A stretch of DNA of 5,523 nt from Thermoplasmata archaeon. GTDB lineage: Archaea; Thermoplasmatota; E2; DHVEG-1; B18-G2. The DNA is taken from assembly GCA_021161685.1 (NCBI GenBank), contig JAGHAD010000042.1, positions 1 to 5,523 on the forward strand, in the 5' to 3' direction. Position numbers and translations under genes: made by a program. Each line of letters starts with the position of its first letter. Within the stretch, counting starts at the first letter, position 1. This document shows, piece after piece, positions 1-5,522 of the stretch. The notes below the pieces were generated by a model. It worked only from the letters and a program-made list of their open reading frames with translations, searched no databases and was not told where the DNA came from.

Positions 1-464
1 AGATAGATAGCCCATACGTTTTTACTGCTGGCATTTATGGTTATTCCCTGGAGAGTAACGAGATTTGAAGAGACATAGATCAGGGCATTCCAGCATTTAT
101 CATCAATAGATTTCACGATCAAATTTTCTATGGTAACCATATTCGCACAAATTTCTATAGTGTGCTTGTGCCTGTCGTTCTTGCATATGATGGTATCTCC
201 ACTCTCTGAGCCTTCAAGAGTTAACCTCTTGTCTATCCTGATCGTCTCATTGTAGACACCTGGAAAAACGTAAATGATATCTCCATCATCAGCCATTGAA
301 ATCGCCTTGCTTATGCTCCTATAGGGTAAATCGATGCTGCCATTTCCATTTGGATAGGGGGATTTTATATCGACATAAATCACTTTAGCTTCCGAAAGCA
401 TCAACGTGGCTACTAGAGTTATTAAAACAACTGCCAACATGAAACAGAATCTTCTCGCGTGCAT
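1..464 (-). CDS. Secreted right-handed parallel beta-helix protein, N-terminal part (truncated by window edge)
   Basis: An open frame runs from ATG at 464-462 leftwards to the window edge, giving 154 complete codons with no stop. Residues 1-25 look like a Sec signal peptide: a basic start (MHARR), a hydrophobic core (about residues 8-23, rich in L, V, A, T) and a likely cleavage site near SEA (24-26). Next comes IYVD...LPYRSISKAISMADDGD (29-62), the usual opening of secreted parallel beta-helix proteins, then IIYVFPGVYNE (63-73), the typical first turn of such helices. Short strand-turn units follow (RLTLEGSES, HTIEICANMVTIENLIV, LIYVSSNLVTLQGITI), spaced as in PbH1/NosD-like or pectate-lyase-like folds. 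Cysteines at 94, 106 and 124 of the mature part could form a disulfide. The first ATG is preferred over the one at codon 9 because it supplies the charged signal-peptide start and follows a G-rich stretch (473-465). It is divergent from coaD. The fold is well supported; the ligand or enzymatic role is unknown because most of the protein lies outside. Confidence 0.82.
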   Translation of the reverse strand, partial: MHARRFCFMLAVVLITLVATLMLSEAKVIYVDIKSPYPNGNGSIDLPYRSISKAISMADDGDIIYVFPGVYNETIRIDKRLTLEGSESGDTIICKNDRHKHTIEICANMVTIENLIVKSIDDKCWNALIYVSSNLVTLQGITINASSKNVWAIY

Positions 465-475
465 CCCGCCCCCAA

Positions 476-505
476 TAGAAAACTACATATTTATTTAGTT
501 TTCTA
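476..505. promoter_or_regulatory. Symmetric divergent promoter / 30-bp near-palindrome between the beta-helix gene and coaD
   Basis: TAGAAAACTA (476-485) and its exact reverse complement TAGTTTTCTA (496-505) flank a 10-bp A/T-rich core CATATTTATT. Inside the core, ATA (487-489) also pairs with TAT (492-494), so 13 of 15 positions are symmetric. Read on either strand, GAAAAC resembles an archaeal BRE placed just before a TATA-like A/T core. The centre (490.5) lies about 25 bp from the coaD ATG and about 26 bp from the beta-helix ATG, the usual archaeal distance from TATA box to transcription start. The element is therefore inferred to be one bidirectional promoter giving very short or no leaders both ways. 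It could equally be the operator of a dimeric repressor overlapping the promoter. Confidence 0.6.
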
Positions 506-507
506 AG

Positions 508-513
508 GGTTGG
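508..513 (+). promoter_or_regulatory. Weak G-rich ribosome binding site of coaD
   Basis: The sequence GGTTGG, within a longer GGGTTGGG at 507-514, directly precedes the ATG at 515. It is an imperfect and very close match to a Shine-Dalgarno sequence. Because the promoter centre is only about 25 bp upstream, the transcript may lack a useful leader, in which case this stretch would not be used. Confidence 0.3.
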
Positions 514-514
514 G

Positions 515-967
515 ATGAAGGTCTGCATAGGGGGAACCTTTGACAGACTTCACAAAGGGCACAAGGCTCTGATAAGGAAAGCATTTGAGATAGATAAAGA
601 AGATAAGGTGTTTGTTGGAATAGTGAGAGATAGTTCTAAGAGTGAAGGAATTGCGAATTTTGAGGAGAGAAAAGAAGAAGTTTTGAGGTTTTTGGAAAAG
701 GAAGGTTTTTTGGGAAGAGCCGTTGTAGAGCCAATATTTGATAGATATGGACCTTCTATAGATGGGGACTTTGATGCGATAGTTGTTTCTAAGGAAACGA
801 TAGGGACTGCGAGGGAAATAAACGAACTGAGAAGGAAAAAGGGAAAGAAGCCATTAAGGATAGTCTGCATACCAACAGTTTATGCTGAGAATGGCAAACC
901 CATAAGTTCAAGCAGGATAAGAAAGGGAGAGATAGACAGGGACGGAAATGTCCTTCGCAAACATTAA
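515..967 (+). CDS. coaD: Phosphopantetheine adenylyltransferase, archaeal type (CoaD)
   Basis: Cytosolic enzyme that transfers AMP from ATP to 4'-phosphopantetheine, giving dephospho-CoA and pyrophosphate, the next-to-last step of coenzyme A synthesis. The 150-residue protein shows the nucleotidyltransferase signature GGTFDRLHKGH at residues 6-16, with H13 and H16 as the ATP-binding HxGH pair, and the second signature ISSSRIRKGEID at 130-141, whose Ser/Arg residues contact the triphosphate. Between them are FEERKEEV (49-56), DRYGPS (76-81) and VVSKETIG (90-97), the pattern of the archaeal family rather than bacterial CoaD. Length is normal for archaeal members (about 150-160). The ATG at 515 puts the signature at residue 6, as expected for the family. 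It is divergent from the beta-helix gene and followed after 26 bp by a small gene on the same strand, probably co-transcribed. Other cytidylyltransferase-like enzymes share the first motif, but the whole pattern favours PPAT. Confidence 0.92.
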   Translation: MKVCIGGTFDRLHKGHKALIRKAFEIDKEDKVFVGIVRDSSKSEGIANFEERKEEVLRFLEKEGFLGRAVVEPIFDRYGPSIDGDFDAIVVSKETIGTAREINELRRKKGKKPLRIVCIPTVYAENGKPISSSRIRKGEIDRDGNVLRKH

Positions 968-983
968 AATATCAAACATGGAT

Positions 984-990
984 AGGGGGA
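984..990 (+). promoter_or_regulatory. Ribosome binding site of the 99-residue gene
   Basis: AGGGGGA ends 3 bp before the ATG at 994. It can pair with the CCUCC of archaeal 16S rRNA, allowing one G-U pair. It supports the ATG at 994 rather than the nearby ATG at 978, which is in another frame, and it fits translation from a coaD-led polycistronic message. Confidence 0.5.
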
Positions 991-993
991 AGC

Positions 994-1293
994 ATGGTGT
1001 ATGCGATATTTGAAGTCAACAAAGAAGATGCTGGAAAAATAGATGAAGTTCTGAAGGATGATATCGTTAGCAGACAGAGCATAACAACTAGGGACGGAAA
1101 GTCATTGGATGTGAATAAAGACGTTATCTATGTGAAGATCGAGGGAAGTGAGGAAGGGGTTAAAAGGGCTGAAGATCTGTTCGGTAAGGTGGGAATAAAG
1201 AAAATGGAAAAGGAAGATGCAGAGAGGATAAATGAGAAGATAAAATCGCAAGATGATTCTGCTGCGGTTGGAATGGGAATGATATTTGGCTAG
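994..1293 (+). CDS. Small conserved-looking protein of unknown function, downstream of coaD
   Basis: I do not recognise this 99-residue protein. It is clearly coding: it has a good ribosome binding site, codon use like its neighbours and an amphipathic pattern. The sequence suggests a compact alpha/beta domain: strand YAIFEV (3-8), helix EDAGKIDEVLKD (11-22), strands around VSRQSIT (25-31) and VIYVKIEG (44-51), helix SEEGVKRAEDLF (52-63), then a second charged helix KEDAERINEKIKSQ (73-86). It ends in a small glycine/methionine-rich tail, AAVGMGMIFG (90-99). There is no signal peptide, membrane segment or metal-binding cysteine (the protein has none). The first 65 residues loosely recall small beta-alpha-beta-beta-alpha folds such as Pcc1-like or ACT-like domains, but this is only shape and no function should be inferred. 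It lies 26 bp after coaD and is probably co-transcribed with it. Its stop codon interlocks with that of the convergent deacetylase-family gene. Confidence 0.75.
   Translation: MVYAIFEVNKEDAGKIDEVLKDDIVSRQSITTRDGKSLDVNKDVIYVKIEGSEEGVKRAEDLFGKVGIKKMEKEDAERINEKIKSQDDSAAVGMGMIFG
1290..1293. other. Interlocked convergent stop codons (CTAG)
   Basis: The palindrome CTAG supplies TAG (1291-1293) to the plus-strand 99-residue gene and TAG (1292-1290) to the minus-strand deacetylase gene. There is no spacer, so any transcription terminator of either gene must lie inside the opposite coding region. Confidence 0.95.
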
Positions 1294-2288
1294 ATATTCC
1301 AGTAATCCCTCATCTTTCTTTTGATTGCATTTACAACTTCCCTTGCATTCCTCGTTTCTTTCTCATCTTCTGTATAACTTAACTCCTTACCAGCCATCGC
1401 TTCGAGCTCAGAGACAACCAACCTACCAAGAAGGTTTAAGTTGTATCCTCCTTCTAAGGTACACATGAGCCTGGGTTGAACTTTTTTGAGTTCCTTTATC
1501 ATCTTATAAAATGTATCAGATCTAAGTCTCAGTCCTCCAAGCATGTCCGTGTAGTGTGAATCAAAACCCGCAGATACTATTATGATGTCTGGTTTGAACT
1601 GCTCAGCTATTGGAATAAAAACTTCTTCCAAAAGGGTCATTACTGTTCTTTCACCCGCTCCCCTTGGGAGAGGGGCGTTCACCGTGAAACCTTCTCCATC
1701 TTCTTCTCCAATTTCTTCGATGGATCCGGTGCCTGGATAATGGGGAGATAGATGAAAAGACTGGTACAAAACATCGTTCCTTTCATAGAATATATCCTGC
1801 GTTCCATTGCCGTGATGAACGTCGTGATCAAAAATAAGAACTTTTTTACCTTTCTTGGTCAATGCATTTGCAGCAAGGGCAGCATTGTTGAACAGGCAGA
1901 ATCCCATCGATCTATATCTATCCGCATGATGTCCCGGCGGTCTAACTAGGGCAAAACCATTCTTTACCTCATCCATGCAGATTTCTTCAGCGAGCTTGCA
2001 AACCGCTCCAGCGGCGAGTTTTGCGATCTCGTATGATCCAATGCTTACATAGGTATCAAAATCGATCCATCCACCCTTTTCGCTGAGCTTCTCTACTAGC
2101 TTTACCATGTTGGAATCGTGCACGGCAAGAATATCTTCCTCAGCCAAAGGCTCGGGCTCCGCAAAGTCGATTTCCATTTCCGATCCCCTCACTGCCTTAA
2201 TGATGCTTCTTAACCTCTCGGCATTTTCCGGATGAGATGGTTGGTTGTGCTTAAGGAAATCATCTGAGTAATATACCTTGAGCTTCAT
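1290..2288 (-). CDS. Zinc-dependent histone deacetylase / acetylpolyamine amidohydrolase family protein
   Basis: A 332-residue cytosolic hydrolase of the arginase-deacetylase fold that removes acetyl groups from acetyl-lysine or acetylated amines by means of a bound zinc. Visible motifs in order are: PSHPENAERL (17-26) of the substrate-proximal region; the catalytic histidine pair in RPPGHHAD (H120, H121); GFCLFNN (129-135); the zinc ligands in DHDVHHGNG (D156, H158); SAGFDSH with the third zinc ligand D243; and LEGGYN with the transition-state tyrosine Y282. All catalytic residues are present, so the enzyme should be active. The EGGY form resembles the AcuC/class II and polyamine-deacetylase branches rather than class I (GGGGY). 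Length is normal. The start at 2288 begins the first strand (MKLKVYYSDD) as expected. No Shine-Dalgarno is visible and a TATA-like box lies about 26 bp upstream, so the mRNA is probably leaderless. It is divergent from the polymerase gene. The substrate (chromatin protein, metabolic enzyme or polyamine) cannot be told from sequence. Confidence 0.9.
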   Translation of the reverse strand: MKLKVYYSDDFLKHNQPSHPENAERLRSIIKAVRGSEMEIDFAEPEPLAEEDILAVHDSNMVKLVEKLSEKGGWIDFDTYVSIGSYEIAKLAAGAVCKLAEEICMDEVKNGFALVRPPGHHADRYRSMGFCLFNNAALAANALTKKGKKVLIFDHDVHHGNGTQDIFYERNDVLYQSFHLSPHYPGTGSIEEIGEEDGEGFTVNAPLPRGAGERTVMTLLEEVFIPIAEQFKPDIIIVSAGFDSHYTDMLGGLRLRSDTFYKMIKELKKVQPRLMCTLEGGYNLNLLGRLVVSELEAMAGKELSYTEDEKETRNAREVVNAIKRKMRDYWNI

Positions 2289-2310
2289 GGGGTACGAAGA
2301 GAAAAAGGAA

Positions 2311-2318
2311 ATATTTAA
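2311..2318 (-). promoter_or_regulatory. TATA-like box of the deacetylase-family gene
   Basis: On the minus strand this reads TTAAATAT, centred about 26 bp before the ATG at 2288. No Shine-Dalgarno-like purine run precedes that ATG; the bases just upstream read TACCCC. The expected transcription start is therefore at or next to the start codon. Confidence 0.5.
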
Positions 2319-2319
2319 G

Positions 2320-2327
2320 TTTAAGTA
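2320..2327 (+). promoter_or_regulatory. TATA-like box of the polymerase gene
   Basis: TTTAAGTA is centred about 27 bp before the ATG at 2351. It is preceded by A/T-rich DNA that also contains the oppositely directed TATA-like box, only one base away. The bases before the ATG (TTATTTGC) show no Shine-Dalgarno, so a leaderless transcript is inferred. Confidence 0.45.
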
Positions 2328-2350
2328 TCTGGAAGTTTATTGTTATTTGC

Positions 2351-5203
2351 ATGGGGAAAAACCTTCTTGGAATATCACCCGAATACGCGTACATCCATAG
2401 GGAAGGAGCGGTATTACTTGAGGAAATTCACTCTCCTCACTTCTTAGCTTTTTGCCCTTCAGATAAGGATGTAAATCTTGAGAGAGAAAAGCTAATGGAG
2501 AGATGGAAAAAAGGAGAAGGGTTATTAAAGCACATAACCGAGATAGGAAAAGTTGAGAAATTCAAAAGCTTCTGGGATTTCGAGAAGGAAATAGATGCGT
2601 TTAGGGTGTATGTGAAGAGATCTTTCTTGGTTCCGGAGGTCAGCGACTACCTATTTTTCAACATGGATTTATACACTGCTGAACATGATATCCCATACCA
2701 TCAGAGGGTCCTCATTGACATGGCATCCCAGGATAAGATGTGGGTGCTTGATACAGAAGGTAGAGAAGAAAGGCTAAAGGTACTTGTGTACGACATCGAA
2801 ACGACCGAATTCGAGGAAGAAAAGACAGATCTTCCAATTGACATCCTTGGTTACACTTCGTTTGAGGTAAGGATAAAATCGAAAAAGGATCTCGATAACG
2901 AAGATTTCTACTTTGATATGGAGAAACCCTCCGTGAGCTGGAAAGAGAGCGAGATTGTACAGCTCGTTTCAAGGAATAGAGATGAGGAGATAGAGAACTT
3001 GGTCGATTTCTGCAAGATTTTGAGGGAGCACGATATAGTTTCTGGACATAACATAGTGGGCTTTGATAACAGGCAAATGTATGGGAGGATAGAGAGATTT
3101 CTCGAAGAGAAGGGAGATAACCTATCAAAGGAAGAGATCAAGCTTTTCAAGGAATTTCTGAAGGTTTATGCCAGAAAAGATAAATCTTTCCACTTTGGAG
3201 TTGGTTCCGAAATCGTCAACATATATCCATCAACCTTAGATACCTATCTGGGTGTGAGGAAATTCTATCCATACTTAGATGATTTTGGTCTGAAATCGGT
3301 TGCCCAATTCCTTGGAATAGAGATAGAAGGGAGGGTGTATCTATTACCAAGCCAGATCAAGATAGATGATAGAACCCTGCAGTATAACAAGCATGACGTC
3401 ATGGAGCAGGCTGGAGTTACCATGCAAATACTGGAGCAGGCTTTACCCCTAGCTTTCACGACCTGCATGCCCTTTGATATGCTCCTTGAGGCTGGAGCGG
3501 TAAACATGTGGGATCACATGGCGATGATAAGGGCTACCAAATACAAGAAAATAATACCCCCAACCGCCAAGGTTCTAAATGTATCGAAATTTCTGGTTAA
3601 GAAGTTTCCCGGAGAAAGGAATAAAAAGAGATTGACCGAGAAAGCGAAGAAAGTAAAGGAGCAGTTATCCAAAGAAGTGATAAGGGTACTGAAGTACGGC
3701 GAAGAAATGCCAGATTGGGTCAGCTATCCAGATGTGATTTACAATGGAAAGGCGAAGGATGGAGAAGAGGCTTTGAACTACCACATACCTGGAGGAATGA
3801 CCATAAAGCCAGATAAGGATGCAAAATCGGATTTCATTCCATGGTACTATGTTATAGTTGCCGATGTTGGAGCGATGTATCCGACGATACTCAAAGCCCT
3901 AAACATCGGAGCAGATGTTGTCAGGTTGGCGAGAAAGGGAGAAAAACCAGATAGTTGGATATGGCTCAAGTATTTGCCAAAAGGATTTCTCGAAGATTAT
4001 GACGTTGCATGGAGAGAAATAGGAAAAGATGAAGAGTTTGCGGATACCGGAGTGATGATAGGCATAAGGGTTAGCAGGGAAGCTGGAGTTGTGAACAGGG
4101 CAATGACTGGAATAATGAACGTTATAGGAAAGATAAAAGAAGAATTAAAGAAGACCAGCGATCCCGACAGGAAAAAGAGACTGAAGATGATATACCAAAG
4201 CCTCAAGGGAGCTAGGAATGCCGGAACACATGGTATATTGTCTGCTCCAACCGTATCTGGAAGACAGTTCAACCTCTGGGGTGCAGCCGCGATAACCACA
4301 AAGGGACAGGAGATCCTCTTCCATACCATTAAAAAGCTGAAAGAGAAAGGCGTAAGAATCGTTTATGGAGATACCGATGGGATCTACATTGCCTGCTCCA
4401 GATCGATGGCGAGCGTTCCCGAGCTGGCGAAGTCCCTTGGTATAGTTGTAAAAGATGAGGATTCATGGATAACTAAACCAGAAGTGGTGCTGAGATCTAT
4501 TGAAGAATGCTCTGGACTGTGGAGGAGAAATCTCAATTACAAAGGATTTGAGCTCGAACCAGAAAAGCACGATGCAATGATATTCGTTAAGCACAAGAAT
4601 TACTTGATATTTGATGGTGTCAATGGAAGGTTTGAGATGATAACGAAGGGTAACAGTTTCAAAGGATCTGATAAGGCAAACATAGCTAGAAAGGCATTGG
4701 AGATGATAATGAAAAATGTACTTCTCGATAATTGCAAGTGGGAAGACGAAAAGGAAGTAAGAAAGAGAGTGAAGGAGAGCATAAAGGAGAGAACAAAGGA
4801 AGTCGTGAGAAAGCTAGACCTGAAGAACGTAGACATAGATGATTTAATTTTAGTACAATCCGTTCAGCCAGCAAAGAGATACCAGCTCAACAAGGATGGA
4901 ACCCTATCCACCTATGGTAGGAGAGCAAAAGCCCTAGAAAAGCTGATCGGAGAGAAGATAAAATCGAGGGTGAAGTTCAAGTTCGTCGTTACAAAGAAAC
5001 CCCTGCCCGGTATACCTTCTCCATCCAAGAGTGGGGTTAAACCGATAGAGTACATGTATCCAATTGAGTTTGTCAAAGATTTGAATGAGATCGACCTAGA
5101 ATGGTATAAGAAAATGATAGAGAATTACATCAAGGGAGCGTTTGGTCTCTACGATCTCTCTACCGCCCCTGCAAAGCAAGTTGATCTTGAAAGCTCGATG
5201 TAA
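2351..5203 (+). CDS. polB: Family-B DNA polymerase, divergent archaeal type with proofreading exonuclease
   Basis: A 950-residue DNA-dependent DNA polymerase, longer than the common archaeal PolB (about 770-800). The N-terminal domain ends at [14 protein letters not shown] (110-123), matching the EYDIPFAKRYLID region of Pyrococcus PolB. The exonuclease motifs are intact: YDIET (D148, E150), HNIVGFDN (N234, D239) and YNKHD (Y345, D349). About 60 extra, mostly charged residues lie around 405-475. The polymerase part has DVGAMYPTI (motif A, D505, steric-gate Y510), K619-xxx-N623 followed by AGTHG (motif B), YGDTD (motif C, D674, D676) and KHKNY (KxY, 747-751). Divergent points: motif B has one extra residue and no NSxYG tyrosine; YxGG is IPGG (479-482); I592 stands where Pyrococcus enzymes have the triphosphate-binding fingers arginine. 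The C-terminus, QVDLESSM, matches the start of a PCNA-binding box but lacks its aromatic residues. All metal-binding aspartates remain, so activity is likely. It may be a second, repair or bypass PolB beside a standard replicase (inference). The ATG at 2351 is the first possible start in frame. Confidence 0.95.
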   Translation: MGKNLLGISPEYAYIHREGAVLLEEIHSPHFLAFCPSDKDVNLEREKLMERWKKGEGLLKHITEIGKVEKFKSFWDFEKEIDAFRVYVKRSFLVPEVSDYLFFNMDLYTAEHDIPYHQRVLIDMASQDKMWVLDTEGREERLKVLVYDIETTEFEEEKTDLPIDILGYTSFEVRIKSKKDLDNEDFYFDMEKPSVSWKESEIVQLVSRNRDEEIENLVDFCKILREHDIVSGHNIVGFDNRQMYGRIERFLEEKGDNLSKEEIKLFKEFLKVYARKDKSFHFGVGSEIVNIYPSTLDTYLGVRKFYPYLDDFGLKSVAQFLGIEIEGRVYLLPSQIKIDDRTLQYNKHDVMEQAGVTMQILEQALPLAFTTCMPFDMLLEAGAVNMWDHMAMIRATKYKKIIPPTAKVLNVSKFLVKKFPGERNKKRLTEKAKKVKEQLSKEVIRVLKYGEEMPDWVSYPDVIYNGKAKDGEEALNYHIPGGMTIKPDKDAKSDFIPWYYVIVADVGAMYPTILKALNIGADVVRLARKGEKPDSWIWLKYLPKGFLEDYDVAWREIGKDEEFADTGVMIGIRVSREAGVVNRAMTGIMNVIGKIKEELKKTSDPDRKKRLKMIYQSLKGARNAGTHGILSAPTVSGRQFNLWGAAAITTKGQEILFHTIKKLKEKGVRIVYGDTDGIYIACSRSMASVPELAKSLGIVVKDEDSWITKPEVVLRSIEECSGLWRRNLNYKGFELEPEKHDAMIFVKHKNYLIFDGVNGRFEMITKGNSFKGSDKANIARKALEMIMKNVLLDNCKWEDEKEVRKRVKESIKERTKEVVRKLDLKNVDIDDLILVQSVQPAKRYQLNKDGTLSTYGRRAKALEKLIGEKIKSRVKFKFVVTKKPLPGIPSPSKSGVKPIEYMYPIEFVKDLNEIDLEWYKKMIENYIKGAFGLYDLSTAPAKQVDLESSM

Positions 5204-5522
5204 AATAACTAAACAGTGCACTAAGTCCTGCAGCTGCTTCTTCCTCGCTGACCTCTTCTTCTTTCTTCTTTTTCTTCTCCTCTTCCTTCTTTTCTTCTTT
5301 GGCTTCAGCTTCAGGTGCTGGGGCTGTTGTTGGAGCTGCTGTAGTTACTGCTGCACTCTTTATTACTTCATCTATGTTCACTCCTTCCAGCGATGCTATG
5401 AGAGCTTTTACTTTCGCGTCGTTTACCTCTATTCCAGCAGCCGATAGCACTTTCTTGACATTTTCTTCATTTATTTCTTTGCCTGCGGAATGCAGGAGCA
5501 TTGCGGTGTATATATATTCCAT
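5160..5522 (-). CDS. rpl12: Ribosomal stalk protein P1 (L12, archaeal) with an unusual C-terminal extension
   Basis: Acidic stalk protein of the large ribosomal subunit. Dimers bind stalk protein P0 (L10) through the N-terminal helices, and the flexible tail recruits translation GTPases. The start [18 protein letters not shown] is the typical archaeal P1 start and its ATG lies one base from the window edge, so the gene is complete while its promoter is outside. Residues 1-58 form the helical dimerisation domain ([23 protein letters not shown]). Residues 59-74 are an Ala/Pro/Thr hinge, 75-90 a Glu/Lys run, and 91-104 ([14 protein letters not shown]) the conserved factor-binding tail. Archaeal P1 proteins normally stop at LF or LFG, near 105 residues. 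Here the frame continues with [16 protein letters not shown] to 120, entering the end of the polymerase gene on the other strand by 44 bp. A stop-codon loss or a one-base deletion or sequencing error near 5205-5213 could explain this. The P1 identity is certain; the true C-terminus is not. Confidence 0.93.
   Translation of the reverse strand: MEYIYTAMLLHSAGKEINEENVKKVLSAAGIEVNDAKVKALIASLEGVNIDEVIKSAAVTTAAPTTAPAPEAEAKEEKKEEEKKKKKEEEVSEEEAAAGLSALFSYFTSSFQDQLALQGR
5252..5300 (+). terminator. 49-nt pure pyrimidine tract, possible terminator of the polymerase transcript
   Basis: All 49 bases on the plus strand are C or T, including T5 at 5269-5273 and T4 at 5290-5293. The tract begins about 50 bp after the polymerase stop codon. 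Archaeal RNA polymerase terminates at U-rich stretches without needing a hairpin, so the polymerase transcript could end here. The same bases encode the Glu/Lys linker of P1 on the other strand (GAA/GAG/AAA/AAG codons), which alone explains the composition. The terminator role is inference. Confidence 0.3.

Noticed and set aside
550..870. Minus-strand open frame opposite coaD
   Set aside because: It has low-complexity Ser/Leu/Thr composition and fully overlaps a conserved enzyme; no promoter or ribosome binding site supports it.
978..993. ATG at 978 as an alternative start for the 99-residue gene
   Set aside because: It is out of frame with the gene, and the AGGGGGA at 984-990 is correctly placed for the ATG at 994.
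1752..1949. Small plus-strand open frame opposite the deacetylase-family gene
   Set aside because: It lies across the zinc-binding and histidine-pair region of the real gene and shows no coding character of its own.
2712..3150. Two minus-strand open frames opposite the polymerase
   Set aside because: They are Ser/Leu-rich shadows with no motif, lying wholly over the exonuclease domain of the polymerase.
3563..3775. Possible intein or inserted element in the polymerase gene, suggested by the extra length
   Set aside because: About 60 residues is too short for an intein, and no splice-junction motifs (a start Cys/Ser block or an HN followed by Cys/Ser/Thr) are visible; it looks like a lineage-specific insertion.
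2351..5203. Polymerase as an inactivated paralogue or pseudogene
   Set aside because: The frame is open for 950 codons and the metal-binding aspartates of exonuclease and polymerase sites are all present.
5142..5447. Open frame on the plus strand rich in Phe, Leu, Cys and Ser
   Set aside because: It is the antisense of the P1 linker and tail. Its odd composition comes from the 49-nt pyrimidine tract, while the opposite strand encodes an unmistakable P1.
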